NCBI GenBank assembly: GCA_903926855.1
Contig: CAIYKV010000119.1
Span: 1 to 34,776 of the forward strand
DNA length: 34,776 bases
Direction of reading: 5' to 3'
DNA from: an uncultured Bacteroidota bacterium
GTDB lineage: Bacteria > Bacteroidota > Bacteroidia > Chitinophagales > Chitinophagaceae
The translations under genes were made by a program, and so were the position numbers. This document shows positions 1 through 8,296 of the stretch, piece by piece; position 1 is the stretch's first letter; each line of letters begins with the position of its first letter. A model generated the notes under the pieces. The model was given only the letters and a program-made list of their open reading frames with translations, was not told the origin of the DNA and made no database searches.

Positions 1-2
1 GA

Positions 3-566
3 GACCAGGATATTAAAAATATTGAGTTGAAAACTTTGCGTGAACAGATTAGTTATGTGCAGCAGGATGTTTTTCTTTTCAGTGATACCGTAACCAATAA
101 TATCAGTTTTGGTCTTGCAAAGACCGCCAAAAAAGAGCTGGTAGAACAGGCAGCCATTTTTTCAAGTGTACACAAAGAAATACTGGGATTTAGTGAGGGA
201 TATGATACCATGATAGGGGAGCGGGGGGTAACATTAAGCGGCGGACAAAAACAACGGATTTCCATAGCAAGGGCCTTGATCAAAGAACCAGAGATCATTG
301 TTTTTGATGATTGCCTGAGTGCTGTTGACGCCAAAACAGAAAATGAAATTATCGGGAATTTGAACAGGTACCTGCATGATAAAACAGCGATTATTATTAC
401 ACACAGAATATTTTCCAGTTTCCCTTTTGATAAAATTATTGTTCTCGAGAATGGTAAGGTATCAGAACAGGGTAGCCATGCAACATTAATGGCGAATAAT
501 GGCTATTATGCCGAGTTATACCGGCTTCAACTCACAGAATTAGGGCAGGAAACTAGTTTGGATTAA
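3..566 (+). CDS. ABC exporter subunit, C-terminal part of ATPase domain (5' end outside window)
   Basis: The frame is open to the left edge, so only the last 187 residues or so are present; the TTG at 27 is internal. Visible in order are the Q-loop (YVQQDVFLFSDTV), the ABC signature LSGGQKQRISIARAL, Walker B (IIVFDDCLSAVDA) and the H-loop (IIITHR), which together define the nucleotide-binding domain of a type IV (MsbA/MdlB/BmrC-like) exporter. The membrane half would lie upstream. The residue after the Walker B aspartate is Asp, not the usual catalytic Glu. That substitution is known from the degenerate-site subunit of heterodimeric exporters such as BmrC and TM287, so a partner subunit may be encoded upstream, which is inference. 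The substrate cannot be told. The gene ends 111 bases before the next one and no strong terminator separates them. Confidence 0.93.
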   Translation, partial: DQDIKNIELKTLREQISYVQQDVFLFSDTVTNNISFGLAKTAKKELVEQAAIFSSVHKEILGFSEGYDTMIGERGVTLSGGQKQRISIARALIKEPEIIVFDDCLSAVDAKTENEIIGNLNRYLHDKTAIIITHRIFSSFPFDKIIVLENGKVSEQGSHATLMANNGYYAELYRLQLTELGQETSLD

Positions 567-606
567 CCAATTCCGGAAAGCCTTTTCAAACATAGTATCC
601 TAAAAT

Positions 607-636
607 TTTGGTAATTCTGAAACAATCCTATATTTG
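607..636 (+). promoter_or_regulatory. Bacteroidota-type promoter of the DUF3276 gene
   Basis: TTTG at 607-610 and TATATTTG at 629-636 are separated by 18 bases, a full match to the Bacteroidota housekeeping pattern TTTG-N17..20-TAnnTTTG. Transcription would begin around 642, giving a leader of about 36 bases before the GTG start at 678. It is one of the clearest promoters in the window. Confidence 0.75.
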
Positions 637-677
637 TGCACTTTAACAGGAATTGCTAAAACCAAAAACTAATAACT

Positions 678-1136
678 GTGGCGTACGAGAACAATGACAA
701 AAAAATGGAAAGTGTTTACAGCAAACGAATCAGAGCTGGCAAGAGAAGAACCTATTTTTTTGATGTAAGGGCAACCCGTGGAAACGATTATTTTCTGACC
801 ATTACCGAAAGCCGCAAACGCTTTGATGATAATGGATATGACAGACATAAGATTTTCCTGTATAAAGAAGATTTCAATAAGTTTATCAAAGCATTAGGAG
901 AAGCGATTGATTATGTGAAAACAGATCTGATGCCTGATTTTGACTTTGATGCTTTTAATCATGAATATGCGGAAGGTGAACCTGAAGGCGGTTCTGGAGA
1001 AGTAGAAGCAAATGGTCATGAATCACAGGCCCCTGTTTCTGAACCGGTAGCTGCACCGGTAGCCGTTGCCCCAACTCCCATCACTGATGCTGCGGCTGCA
1101 GCCAATAGTGCTACGGAAGAAGTAGACAAATGGTAA
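678..1136 (+). CDS. PUR-domain (DUF3276) nucleic-acid-binding protein
   Basis: 152 residues. The core, roughly residues 10-95 (ESVYSKRIRAGKRRTYFFDV onward), is the single PUR repeat typical of Bacteroidota DUF3276 proteins, related to eukaryotic Pur-alpha and Borrelia BpuR, which bind single-stranded DNA and RNA. Basic and aromatic residues (KRRTYFF, ESRKRF, YKEDFNKF) lie on what would be the binding sheet. The last 55 residues form a low-complexity acidic and Ala/Pro-rich tail ending in EEVDKW, probably disordered. The start is taken as GTG 678, because the N-terminal stretch before ESVYS looks conserved from memory of relatives; an in-frame ATG lies at 705. It is transcribed alone from its own promoter and closed by the bidirectional terminator at 1168. 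Its physiological target in Bacteroidota is not known to me. Confidence 0.9.
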   Translation: MAYENNDKKMESVYSKRIRAGKRRTYFFDVRATRGNDYFLTITESRKRFDDNGYDRHKIFLYKEDFNKFIKALGEAIDYVKTDLMPDFDFDAFNHEYAEGEPEGGSGEVEANGHESQAPVSEPVAAPVAVAPTPITDAAAAANSATEEVDKW

Positions 1137-1167
1137 TCTCTGACAAGTAAAACTTACGGATAAAAGT

Positions 1168-1198
1168 AAAAAGCCGCTTTCAAAAGAAGCGGCTTTTA
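1168..1198. terminator. Bidirectional rho-independent terminator
   Basis: AAAAAGCCGCTT (1168-1179) pairs with AAGCGGCTTTT (1187-1197) around a short A-rich loop, with T-rich flanks on both strands. It serves the DUF3276 gene on the plus strand and the GNAT gene on the minus strand; the GNAT stop codon (1196-1198) lies inside the structure. Confidence 0.88.
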
Positions 1199-1684
1199 TA
1201 TTGATTTCAACATCCATATATCACATCCGTTATGTCCGGAATTACCCATCGGTGATTTCAGATAAGTAAACCCAAATTTTTCATATACACTTACCGCTTT
1301 TTTTAACTCCGGCATTGTTTCGAGATATATTTGATGATAGCCCAATGCTGCTGCCATATCAATACACTGGCTAATCATTTTTCTGCCCAATCCCAATCCG
1401 CGTGCATCCCGATTCAGGTACATTTTTACCAGTTCGCAAGTGCCTTCTGGTAAATCCTGCGTAGGGTAGATGCCAGCACCTCCCAATACAATACCCTTAT
1501 TTTCTGCCACCAGGTAAAAACTTCCTTTTGTTTCAGAAAATAATTCAAAAAGATGATCGGTAGACGCATCATAATAAACCGTGCCTGGCTTATTCGCTCC
1601 AAATTCCTCTAAAGAACTTCTAATAATTGTAGCAATGGCCGAGTTATCCCTGGGTTCAATTGGTCTTATCAGAATCTGATCCAT
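1196..1684 (-). CDS. GNAT family N-acetyltransferase
   Basis: 162 residues, a complete GNAT fold. Motif A, the acetyl-CoA pyrophosphate-binding loop, is visible as NRDARGLGLGRKMI around residues 92-105, followed by the helix and the strand HQIYLET, then motif B with YEKFGF near residue 135. The ending (MGNSGHNGCDIWMLKSI) resembles small GNATs of the PanZ/YhbS sort, but the acceptor substrate cannot be assigned. The gene begins 29 bases after pgi on the same strand and may be co-transcribed with it. The ATG at 1684 is the only start that keeps the first strand of the fold. Confidence 0.88.
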   Translation of the reverse strand: MDQILIRPIEPRDNSAIATIIRSSLEEFGANKPGTVYYDASTDHLFELFSETKGSFYLVAENKGIVLGGAGIYPTQDLPEGTCELVKMYLNRDARGLGLGRKMISQCIDMAAALGYHQIYLETMPELKKAVSVYEKFGFTYLKSPMGNSGHNGCDIWMLKSI

Positions 1685-1713
1685 ACAATCCTTTGAATCA
1701 CTAAATAATCAAT

Positions 1714-3372
1714 CTATTTTTTTCGGAATTGCTTAAATGCGTTAATCAATCCATTGGTAGAAACATCATGAGAGCTCACAACTGCATCGTTTACCAGTTC
1801 AGGTAAAATCTGGTTAGCCAGTTGTTTACCCAATTCTACTCCCCATTGATCAAAACTGAAGATATTCCAGATAACTCCCTGTACAAATATTTTGTGTTCG
1901 TACATCGCAATCAGGCTACCCAAAGAATACGGAGTGATTTCTTTTAACAAAATAGAATTGGTGGGTTTATTGCCCTCAAATATCTTAAATGGAGCCAGTT
2001 TTTTGATCTCGTCTTCCTTCTTATCCACTTTCATCATCTCCACTTTCACATCGTTCTCAGATTTGCCATTCATTAATGCTTCTGTCTGGGCAAAGAAATT
2101 AGACAATAGTTTCACATGATGATCTCCAATCGGGTTATGACTGATAGCAGGTGCGATAAAATCGCAGGGTATCAATAGCGTTCCCTGGTGTATCAATTGA
2201 TAAAATGCATGTTGCCCATTGGTTCCCGGTTCGCCCCAGATAACCGGGCCGGTTGCATAATTAACCGGGTTACCATTTCTATCTGTGCTTTTTCCATTGC
2301 TTTCCATATTGGCCTGTTGTAAATAGGCCGAAAACCGGTGCATATATTGGTCGTAAGGTAAAATGGCTTCGCTTTGTGCACCAAAAAAATTGGTGTACCA
2401 GATCCCAATCAATGCCATCAATACCGGTATATTCTTATCAAATTTCTCTTTCCTGAAATGTTCATCAATGGTGCTGGCTCCTTTTAATAGCATCTCAAAA
2501 TGATCATACCCGATAGTTAATGCGATAGAAAGACCAATCGCACTCCAAAGAGAATACCGACCACCCACCCAATCCCAAAACTCAAACATACTGGCTTTAT
2601 CAATTCCAAATGCAGTCACTTCTTTTTCGTTGGTGCTAAGTGCCACAAAGTGTTTGGCGATATAGGCTTCATTACCCGCTGTTTCCAGAAACCAGGCCCT
2701 TGCGGTGTGTGCATTGGTCATGGTTTCCTGGGTTGTAAAGGTTTTGGAAGCCACGAGGAAAAGGGTTTCTTCCGGTCTCACTTTTTTCAGCACTTCACTA
2801 ATATGCGATCCATCTATATTACTTACAAAATAGGTTTCCAGTCCTTTTTTCCAATATGGTTTCAAAGCTTCTGTTACCATAACCGGTCCCAGATCACTAC
2901 CCCCAATTCCAATATTTACAATAAACCTGATTTTTTTACCAGAATACCCCTTCCACTTGCCTGTATGCACTTTTTCGGTGAATTCTTTCATCTGGTTCAA
3001 TACTTTCCGAATCCTGGGCATTATGTCTTTTCCTTCTACCAGGATAGGCGTATCTGAAAAATTTCTAAGGGCGGTATGTAAAACAGATCTGTTTTCGGTT
3101 TCATTGATCTTGATACCCGCAAACATATCATGTATGGCCTCTTTCAATTTACAGTCTTCGGCCAACTGTAATAAAAGTTGCAATGTTTTTTGATTGATGA
3201 TATTTTTTGAATAATCAAAAAGCATCTCCTCAAAAACAATCGAAAATTTTTGAAATCTCTCCGGGTCAGCAGCAAACAGGTCACGCATTTGCCTGCGACT
3301 CATTTCTTCTTCGTGATGCTTTTTTAATAAAAACCAGGCCTGTGTATTTGTGGGATTAATTCTAGGTAACAT
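1714..3372 (-). CDS. pgi: Glucose-6-phosphate isomerase
   Basis: 552 residues, close to the E. coli enzyme (549). It interconverts glucose 6-phosphate and fructose 6-phosphate in the cytoplasm. Recognisable blocks are the sugar-phosphate-binding region [28 protein letters not shown], the PGI signature region [38 protein letters not shown], and the C-terminal [13 protein letters not shown] holding the conserved lysine. It has the long, E. coli/eukaryote type of architecture rather than the shorter archaeal cupin type. It is preceded by the threonine aldolase gene (65-base gap) and followed by the GNAT gene (29-base gap), all on the same strand; whether these form one transcript is inference. 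No anomalies were seen. Confidence 0.97.
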   Translation of the reverse strand: MLPRINPTNTQAWFLLKKHHEEEMSRRQMRDLFAADPERFQKFSIVFEEMLFDYSKNIINQKTLQLLLQLAEDCKLKEAIHDMFAGIKINETENRSVLHTALRNFSDTPILVEGKDIMPRIRKVLNQMKEFTEKVHTGKWKGYSGKKIRFIVNIGIGGSDLGPVMVTEALKPYWKKGLETYFVSNIDGSHISEVLKKVRPEETLFLVASKTFTTQETMTNAHTARAWFLETAGNEAYIAKHFVALSTNEKEVTAFGIDKASMFEFWDWVGGRYSLWSAIGLSIALTIGYDHFEMLLKGASTIDEHFRKEKFDKNIPVLMALIGIWYTNFFGAQSEAILPYDQYMHRFSAYLQQANMESNGKSTDRNGNPVNYATGPVIWGEPGTNGQHAFYQLIHQGTLLIPCDFIAPAISHNPIGDHHVKLLSNFFAQTEALMNGKSENDVKVEMMKVDKKEDEIKKLAPFKIFEGNKPTNSILLKEITPYSLGSLIAMYEHKIFVQGVIWNIFSFDQWGVELGKQLANQILPELVNDAVVSSHDVSTNGLINAFKQFRKK

Positions 3373-3437
3373 ATCTGACTCTTCTTATATCAATTGTTGA
3401 TAATAACTCATTTCCAATTATTCAAACCTTAGGTATT

Positions 3438-4451
3438 TTATAACCCATTAATCACTTCGATTGTTTGATTTACCTGAACGGGACTGATATCCAAATGAAC
3501 AACTACCCGAACCTGGGTTGATGAGATGGCTATCACAAATATACCCTGTTCCTTCAACTTAGCCGCCAAAGCCGGCGCAGTATATCTGCCTTTCACTTCA
3601 AAAATGACGATATTGGTTTCTACAGGGAGTATAGTCCCAATAAAATCCTTCTCCTGTAAAACCTTAGCAATCATTTGGGCATGTGCATGGTCTTGGGCCA
3701 ACCGTTCAATATTGTGCTCAAGCGCAAAAATACCGGCAGCTGCAATAAAGCCCGCCTGTCTCATTCCTCCGCCAAATACTTTGCGAATACGGCGGGCCTT
3801 TTTAATAAAATCTTTTTTCCCGATCAACACACTTCCCACAGGCGCACCCAATCCCTTACTCAGGCAAACAGAAATGCTATCAAATATTTCTCCATATTGA
3901 GCGGGAGTCTCATTTTTAGCTACCAGTGCGTTAAATAAACGGGCTCCATCCAGGTGTAAGCTTAAATTGTTTTGTAAACAAGCCTCCTTAATTGACTGAA
4001 TATCATAAAAATTATAGCAGCTCCCGCCACCTCTGTTTGCTGTGTTTTCAAGAGAAACTAAGGTAGTGACAGGCTTATGTACATCATCCGGATTAATCGA
4101 TTCTCTCACCTGATCAGCGGTAATACGACCACGATTCCCTTCTACTAAACGGACTGAAGCACCTGAATTAAACGCAATTCCGCCCCCTTCATATTGGTAA
4201 ATATGGGATAATTTATCACAAATTAGCTCATCGCCTGGTTGGGTATGACATTTAATGGCAATCTGGTTGGTCATGGTGCCACTGGGACAAAATAATGCGG
4301 CTTCCATCCCAAAAAGCTGAGCAGATAAGGCTTCCAGCTTATTAACAGATGGATCTTCACCAAAGACATCATCCCCAACCGGGGCATTTCTCATCGCCTC
4401 CAGCATGGCCGGGGTAGGGCGGGTAACGGTATCGGAGCGGAAATCGATCAT
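3438..4451 (-). CDS. ltaE: Low-specificity L-threonine aldolase (PLP enzyme)
   Basis: 337 residues, the usual length. A fold-type I PLP enzyme cleaving L-threonine or L-allo-threonine to glycine and acetaldehyde. It opens with the family hallmark [14 protein letters not shown], carries [14 protein letters not shown] (PLP phosphate region), [10 protein letters not shown] with the PLP-pyridine-binding Asp, and the Schiff-base lysine in [13 protein letters not shown] (K199). The start codon at 4451 lies only 7 bases downstream of a TATCTTCG -7-like element (4459-4466, minus strand), suggesting a very short leader. It is divergent from rpoD across 256 bases. The name ltaE follows E. coli usage; Bacteroidota homologues are often annotated only as beta-eliminating lyase/aldolase, so side activities are possible. 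Confidence 0.93.
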   Translation of the reverse strand: MIDFRSDTVTRPTPAMLEAMRNAPVGDDVFGEDPSVNKLEALSAQLFGMEAALFCPSGTMTNQIAIKCHTQPGDELICDKLSHIYQYEGGGIAFNSGASVRLVEGNRGRITADQVRESINPDDVHKPVTTLVSLENTANRGGGSCYNFYDIQSIKEACLQNNLSLHLDGARLFNALVAKNETPAQYGEIFDSISVCLSKGLGAPVGSVLIGKKDFIKKARRIRKVFGGGMRQAGFIAAAGIFALEHNIERLAQDHAHAQMIAKVLQEKDFIGTILPVETNIVIFEVKGRYTAPALAAKLKEQGIFVIAISSTQVRVVVHLDISPVQVNQTIEVINGL

Positions 4452-4458
4452 AAGTTTG

Positions 4459-4466
4459 CGAAGATA
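4459..4466 (-). promoter_or_regulatory. Candidate -7 element of ltaE
   Basis: On the minus strand this reads TATCTTCG, 7 of 8 matches to TAnnTTTG, ending 7 bases before the ltaE ATG. No convincing -33 TTTG is present at the expected distance. If real, the mRNA would have almost no leader. Confidence 0.4.
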
Positions 4467-4595
4467 AATGGAAACCGAAGTCTGAACTCCGGGATTCGGT
4501 TAAATTTTTATTCAGGTTCTTGGGTAAATACTGCGTTTTTTTGCCCATTTTCATAAGTTTTTCCACAAAAACTGGCATAATCCGATGTTGCAACG

Positions 4596-4603
4596 TACTT
4601 TTG
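4596..4603 (+). promoter_or_regulatory. Candidate -7 element of rpoD
   Basis: TACTTTTG is a full match to TAnnTTTG. The -33 region holds only CTGG at 4572-4575 (20-base spacing), a weak match. This would give a 5' leader of about 100 bases in front of rpoD at 4708. Confidence 0.5.
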
Positions 4604-4707
4604 CAGGCTTCCAAACGAACGATTCGGAAAATTAACGTATCCCTTACAGCGTTTATAAAACAAAAGGGGTCTTTCTATCGTTTATCAAAAACAAGTAATA
4701 AGAAATC

Positions 4708-5565
4708 ATGAGGCAGCTCAAAATCGCAACACAGATCACCAACCGTGATTCCCAGGCCGTTGAAAAGTATCTCCAGGAAATTTCCAAAATTCCAATGATC
4801 ACCCCAGAAGAGGAAACGACGCTGGCCCAAAGAATTAAGATGGGCGATCAGAGAGCGCTCGACAAACTGGTACAGGCCAACTTACGTTTTGTGGTTTCTG
4901 TGGCTAAGCAATACCAGCACCAGGGCCTATCACTCAGTGATCTGATCAATGAAGGGAATCTGGGTTTGATCAAAGCCGCTCAGCGTTTTGACGAAACCAA
5001 AGGTTTTAAATTCATTTCCTATGCAGTTTGGTGGATTCGTCAGTCAATCTTACAGGCTTTGGCCGAACAGGGAAGACTGGTTCGTTTACCTCAAAATAAA
5101 ATCGGCACTTATAATAAAGCCAATAAAGCCTATATGGCTTTTGAACAGGAACACGAACGTGAACCTTCTACAGAAGAACTGGCTGAAATTCTTGAAATGA
5201 GTGAGACCGAAATCAATAATATTTTCCAAAGTAATACCCGTCACACTTCTCTTGACGCTCCCGTTCATGAAGCCGAAGATGTAGCCATGGGTGATTTGCT
5301 GGAAGGTAGTGATGATACAGATGAAGATGTAATGAAAGATTCCCTTCGCGAAGAAATCCGCAGGGTATTGAAATCATTAAGTCCACGTGAAGCTGAAATC
5401 GTAAACGCCTATTTTGGCCTGGATGGTGAAAATGGTGTAACCATTGAGCAGATTGGTATGAAATACGATTTGACCAAAGAACGTATTCGTCAGATCAAAG
5501 AAAGAGCTATCAAACGTTTACAGAAAGCTCGTTACAGCAATGCATTAAAAGCCTATTTGGGATAA
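4708..5565 (+). CDS. rpoD: Primary RNA polymerase sigma factor (RpoD/SigA type)
   Basis: 285 residues, the short form typical of Bacteroidota: region 1.1 and the non-conserved insert of E. coli sigma-70 are absent. Region 1.2 is AVEKYLQEISKIPMITPEEE; region 2 includes NLRFVVSVAKQYQ, LSLSDLINEGNLGLIKAAQR and the -10-reading helix FKFISYAVWWIRQSILQAL; region 3 follows; region 4.2 is VTIEQIGMKYDLTKERIRQI with the HTH for the upstream promoter element. It directs RNA polymerase to the TTTG/TAnnTTTG promoters seen around this window. It is monocistronic: divergent from ltaE upstream and closed by a strong hairpin at 5586. The ATG at 4708 is the start matching the MRQLKIATQITNRDSQAVE N-terminus usual in relatives. 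Confidence 0.96.
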   Translation: MRQLKIATQITNRDSQAVEKYLQEISKIPMITPEEETTLAQRIKMGDQRALDKLVQANLRFVVSVAKQYQHQGLSLSDLINEGNLGLIKAAQRFDETKGFKFISYAVWWIRQSILQALAEQGRLVRLPQNKIGTYNKANKAYMAFEQEHEREPSTEELAEILEMSETEINNIFQSNTRHTSLDAPVHEAEDVAMGDLLEGSDDTDEDVMKDSLREEIRRVLKSLSPREAEIVNAYFGLDGENGVTIEQIGMKYDLTKERIRQIKERAIKRLQKARYSNALKAYLG

Positions 5566-5585
5566 TACCAGGGTAACCTTAATAC

Positions 5586-5623
5586 AAAGAAACCCTTCTG
5601 ATATTACAGGAGGGTTTCTTTTT
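5586..5623 (+). terminator. Rho-independent terminator of rpoD
   Basis: AAAGAAACCCTTCTG (5586-5600) pairs with CAGGAGGGTTTCTTT (from 5607) with one G-U position and a six-base loop, and runs into a T tract. It is 20 bases after the rpoD stop. Confidence 0.9.
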
Positions 5624-5770
5624 AGTATACAATCCATGAAAAAAAGGTTAATTATAAGTGAGGAAGCATTCATTCATGATTCTCAAATACCTTTACTATT
5701 GAAGTCATGATTATCCCCAAATAAATCTGCTTTGTGAAAAAACATGGAGCTATTAACTGAAAGGGAATGA

Positions 5771-5778
5771 TATTTTTG
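5771..5778 (+). promoter_or_regulatory. Candidate -7 element of trxB
   Basis: TATTTTTG matches TAnnTTTG fully and ends 22 bases before the trxB ATG. The -33 region has no clear TTTG at 17-20 bases. Confidence 0.5.
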
Positions 5779-5800
5779 TTCGTCTAAATAAATAAAGCGT

Positions 5801-6748
5801 ATGGCAACTGAGGCTATCGAAAAAGTACATGTCTTAATCATTGGTTCCGGTCCCGCAGGATATACGGCTGCTATTTATGCCGCAAGGGCTAATATGAAAC
5901 CGGTATTATACCAGGGCATTCAACCCGGCGGACAATTAACGATTACCACAGAAGTAGAAAATTACCCGGGTTATCCCGAAGGAATACAAGGTCCTGAAAT
6001 GATGGTTCATTTTGAAAAACAGGCAGCCAGAATGGGAGCAGATATTCGTTATGGCATTGCCACAAAAGTTGATTTCAGCAATCAGCCTTTTAAAGTATGG
6101 ATTGATGAAGAGAAAATCATTGAAGCCGATGCTGTTATCATTTCTACCGGGGCATCAGCTAAATGGTTGGGTTTACCCAGTGAGGAAAGATTGAATGGAT
6201 ATGGTGTTAGTGCCTGCGCTGTTTGTGACGGTTTTTTCTTTAGAGGGAAAGAAGTAGCGATAGTGGGAGCAGGGGATACAGCCGCGGAAGAAGCTATGTA
6301 TCTTTCTAAACTCTGTACTACTGTGCATATGCTGGTTCGAAGAGATAAAATGAGGGCAAGTAAGGTAATGCAGGATAGGGTGCTGAATACGCCCAATATC
6401 AAAGTTTATTGGAACTCCGATACAGACGAAATCCTGGGTGACAAAAAAGTAGAAGCCGTTCGTATCAGAAATAACCAGACACAGGAAACGCAGGATGTAC
6501 CCGTAAGCGCTTTTTTTGTAGCCATTGGTCACCAACCCAACAGCGATATCTTCAAAGAATGGATTACTATGGATGAAACGGGTTATATACAAACCATCCC
6601 CGGCACATCCAAAACCAATATAGAGGGGGTTTTTGCCGCTGGAGATGTTCAGGATAAAAACTACCGCCAGGCCGTAACCGCTGCAGGCAGTGGATGCATG
6701 GCAGCCCTTGATGCAGAAAGATATCTTAGTGCGAAAGGAACCATTTAA
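5801..6748 (+). CDS. trxB: Thioredoxin-disulfide reductase
   Basis: 315 residues, standard bacterial low-molecular-weight TrxR. It transfers electrons from NADPH through FAD and a redox disulfide to thioredoxin. The FAD Rossmann motif is IIGSGPAGYTAAIYAARA near residue 14, the redox pair is C139-A-V-C142 (ACAVCDG), the NADPH motif is IVGAGDTAAEEAMYLS followed by HMLVRRDKMRASK (Arg pair for the 2'-phosphate), and the C-terminal FAD motif is EGVFAAGDVQDKNYRQAVTA. All key residues are present. It has its own promoter and is followed by a large nested inverted repeat before folB, so co-transcription with folB is doubtful. Confidence 0.97.
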   Translation: MATEAIEKVHVLIIGSGPAGYTAAIYAARANMKPVLYQGIQPGGQLTITTEVENYPGYPEGIQGPEMMVHFEKQAARMGADIRYGIATKVDFSNQPFKVWIDEEKIIEADAVIISTGASAKWLGLPSEERLNGYGVSACAVCDGFFFRGKEVAIVGAGDTAAEEAMYLSKLCTTVHMLVRRDKMRASKVMQDRVLNTPNIKVYWNSDTDEILGDKKVEAVRIRNNQTQETQDVPVSAFFVAIGHQPNSDIFKEWITMDETGYIQTIPGTSKTNIEGVFAAGDVQDKNYRQAVTAAGSGCMAALDAERYLSAKGTI

Positions 6749-6770
6749 TTAAGAGGTTAACGAGTTACGC

Positions 6771-6854
6771 GTTGCGTGTTACAAGTTGCGCGTTACGGGT
6801 TGACAATATATTTTCTCACAATTAACCCGTAACGCGAAACACCCAACACGCAAC
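6771..6854. repeat. Nested symmetrical inverted repeat between trxB and folB
   Basis: Outer arms GTTGCGTGTT (6771-6780) and AACACGCAAC (6845-6854) and inner arms CGCGTTACGGGTT (6789-6801) and AACCCGTAACGCG (6824-6836) are both perfect, separated by 8 bases on each side, with a 22-base centre. The left side also contains near-direct repeats of GTTRCGYGTT. There is no T tract after it, so it is not a standard terminator. It ends 9 bases before folB and could form a cruciform or RNA hairpin covering the folB upstream region. Confidence 0.85.
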
Positions 6855-6862
6855 TCATCCAC

Positions 6863-7225
6863 ATGCTCTCCATCCATCTCCATAATATTATCATTTTTGC
6901 TCATCATGGTATTTATGAGGAGGAGAAACTGTTGGGGAATCATTTTGAATTGAATATTTCCATTCAACATTCTCCGGAACGAATACCTGTGAAGCATTTA
7001 TCAGATTCTATTGATTATGTTTCCGTGTATGAACTGGTAAAAAAAAGAATGGAAATCCCAACTCCTTTATTAGAAACCGTGGTAACTGAAATGGCAGTAG
7101 AAATATTGAAACAATTTGCACTTGCTGAACAGGTATCCATCTCTATCAGAAAAATGTATCCGCCAATACAGGGGATCTCCGGAAGTGTGGGGGTTAGTTT
7201 TGAACTCAATCGAAAAGAACTATAA
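6863..7225 (+). CDS. folB: Dihydroneopterin aldolase
   Basis: 120 residues, the usual FolB length. It converts 7,8-dihydroneopterin to 6-hydroxymethyl-dihydropterin and glycolaldehyde in folate synthesis. The family pattern is clear: N-terminal FAHHGIYEEEKLLGNHFEL with the pterin-binding Glu, DSIDYVSVYELVKKRM, LLETVVTEMAVEIL with the conserved Glu, and the C-terminal strand ISIRKMYPPIQGISGSVGV with the catalytic Lys. The start at ATG 6863 follows the nested repeat by nine bases, and no good Shine-Dalgarno sequence is visible, as is common in Bacteroidota. It heads a tight cluster with the TPR gene (12 bases) and the acyl-CoA-binding gene (5 bases after TPR). Confidence 0.93.
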   Translation: MLSIHLHNIIIFAHHGIYEEEKLLGNHFELNISIQHSPERIPVKHLSDSIDYVSVYELVKKRMEIPTPLLETVVTEMAVEILKQFALAEQVSISIRKMYPPIQGISGSVGVSFELNRKEL

Positions 7226-7237
7226 TATAATCTGGCT

Positions 7238-7990
7238 ATGAAAAGATTATTTACTGTATTGTTATCTGTGCTCACCGTAACGGTTTATTCACAGGATATC
7301 AGCAGTCTGTTAAAAGATGCGGATAGTTTTGAGAAACAACAAAAAGAAGCCGAAGCCGTTGATAAATACAAACAGGTATTGGTTTCAGATCCTGTTCAAA
7401 TGAAAGCCCTGGTTAAATTGGCCGAATTGAATGTGATACTCGGGAATATACAGACAGAGAAAACCAACAAACGACTCTATTTTGAAACCGCGCTATCATT
7501 TGCAAAAAGAGCTTTGGATGCCGATAATAATAATGCGGATGCGAATTATGTAATGGCAATGAGTGCGGGCAAGATGACGGATGTGGAAACGGATAACCGT
7601 AAAATTGTGGCTTATGTAAAAGACGTGAAAACCTATGCTGAAAAGGCATTGGCTATTAATCCCAATCATGGAAAAGCCAATTATGTACTGGGTAAGTGGC
7701 ATTATGAAATGACGAATTTATCCGGGATCAAAAAAATTGCCGTGAAACTTTTTTATGGGGGTTTGCCCGATGGAAATATCGAGTCGGCTATTCAGTACAT
7801 GGAAAAATGTAAAACACTGGAACCCTATTGTGTACCTGATTTTCTTGACCTCGGTAAAGCTTATAAAGACAACCATCAACCCACACAGGCTATTGAAACT
7901 TTAAAAAGACTGGTTAGATTACCCACCCGAACTTCAGAAGACCCTATATTAAAAGCAGAAGGCAATAAATTATTAGAATCACTACAATAA
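7238..7990 (+). CDS. Secreted TPR-repeat protein
   Basis: 250 residues. The first 19 form a Sec signal peptide (MKRLFTVLLSVLTVTVYSQ), so the protein is exported, probably to the periplasm. The rest is helical with tetratricopeptide features: AEAVDKYKQVLVSDPVQMKA around residues 35-55, AKRALDADNNNADANYVMAM, AEKALAINPNHGKANYVLGK and QAIETLKRLVRLP. TPR arrays act as protein-protein interaction scaffolds; the partner is unknown. It lies between folB and the ACBP gene with gaps of 12 and 5 bases, so all three are likely one transcript, but there is no obvious shared pathway. Confidence 0.85.
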   Translation: MKRLFTVLLSVLTVTVYSQDISSLLKDADSFEKQQKEAEAVDKYKQVLVSDPVQMKALVKLAELNVILGNIQTEKTNKRLYFETALSFAKRALDADNNNADANYVMAMSAGKMTDVETDNRKIVAYVKDVKTYAEKALAINPNHGKANYVLGKWHYEMTNLSGIKKIAVKLFYGGLPDGNIESAIQYMEKCKTLEPYCVPDFLDLGKAYKDNHQPTQAIETLKRLVRLPTRTSEDPILKAEGNKLLESLQ

Positions 7991-7995
7991 ATGAT

Positions 7996-8265
7996 ATGGA
8001 ATTAGTACAACAATTTGAAGAAGCCGTTGCCAATAGTAAAACCTTATCAGAAAAACCTGATAATGAAACCCTATTAAAACTCTATTCTTTATTCAAACAG
8101 GCAACAGAAGGAGATAATACAGGTGAAGCCCCATCCAACGCCTTTGATTTCGTTGCAAAATTCAAACATGAAGCATGGGCAAAACTTATCGGAACTTCGA
8201 AAGAATCTGCGATGCAGGAGTATGTGGATTTGGTGAAAAGGCTAAAAGGAACTAAGGCTAATTAA
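7996..8265 (+). CDS. Acyl-CoA-binding protein (ACBP)
   Basis: 89 residues, the whole protein being one ACBP domain. The binding motif LYSLFKQATEGDN (the usual LYxLYKQATxGD, here with Phe in place of the second Tyr) and KHEAWAKLIGTSKESAMQEYV, with the conserved Lys and the aromatic that stack on the CoA adenine, are visible. It is a small cytosolic four-helix protein that binds long-chain acyl-CoA and buffers its pool. ACBPs are widespread in eukaryotes and patchy in bacteria, though regularly met in Bacteroidota. It is the last gene of the folB-TPR-ACBP cluster and converges with the MATE gene 31 bases away across an AT-rich spacer. Confidence 0.93.
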   Translation: MELVQQFEEAVANSKTLSEKPDNETLLKLYSLFKQATEGDNTGEAPSNAFDFVAKFKHEAWAKLIGTSKESAMQEYVDLVKRLKGTKAN

Positions 8266-8296
8266 CAATTAGTAATTAATAATTAGAGTGTGTTCA

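Noticed and set aside
2193..3193. Several ORFs of 70-135 residues inside pgi on both strands
   Set aside because: Shadows of the real frame; pgi is complete and typical.
4558..4566. TTTTCCACA, one mismatch from a DnaA box, upstream of rpoD
   Set aside because: A single-mismatch 9-mer is expected several times by chance in a window of this size.
4520..4711. 63-residue ORF overlapping the rpoD start
   Set aside because: It spans the rpoD promoter and leader; no coding signature.
5636..5710. A 24-codon ORF (starts MKKRLIISEE) between rpoD and trxB
   Set aside because: It begins right after the rpoD terminator, has no promoter or ribosome site, and its content does not resemble a known peptide; likely chance.
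8266..8296. AT-rich CTAATT/AATTAG repeats between the ACBP and MATE genes
   Set aside because: Short and without G/C; could be a weak bidirectional terminator but cannot be told from AT-rich spacer by eye.
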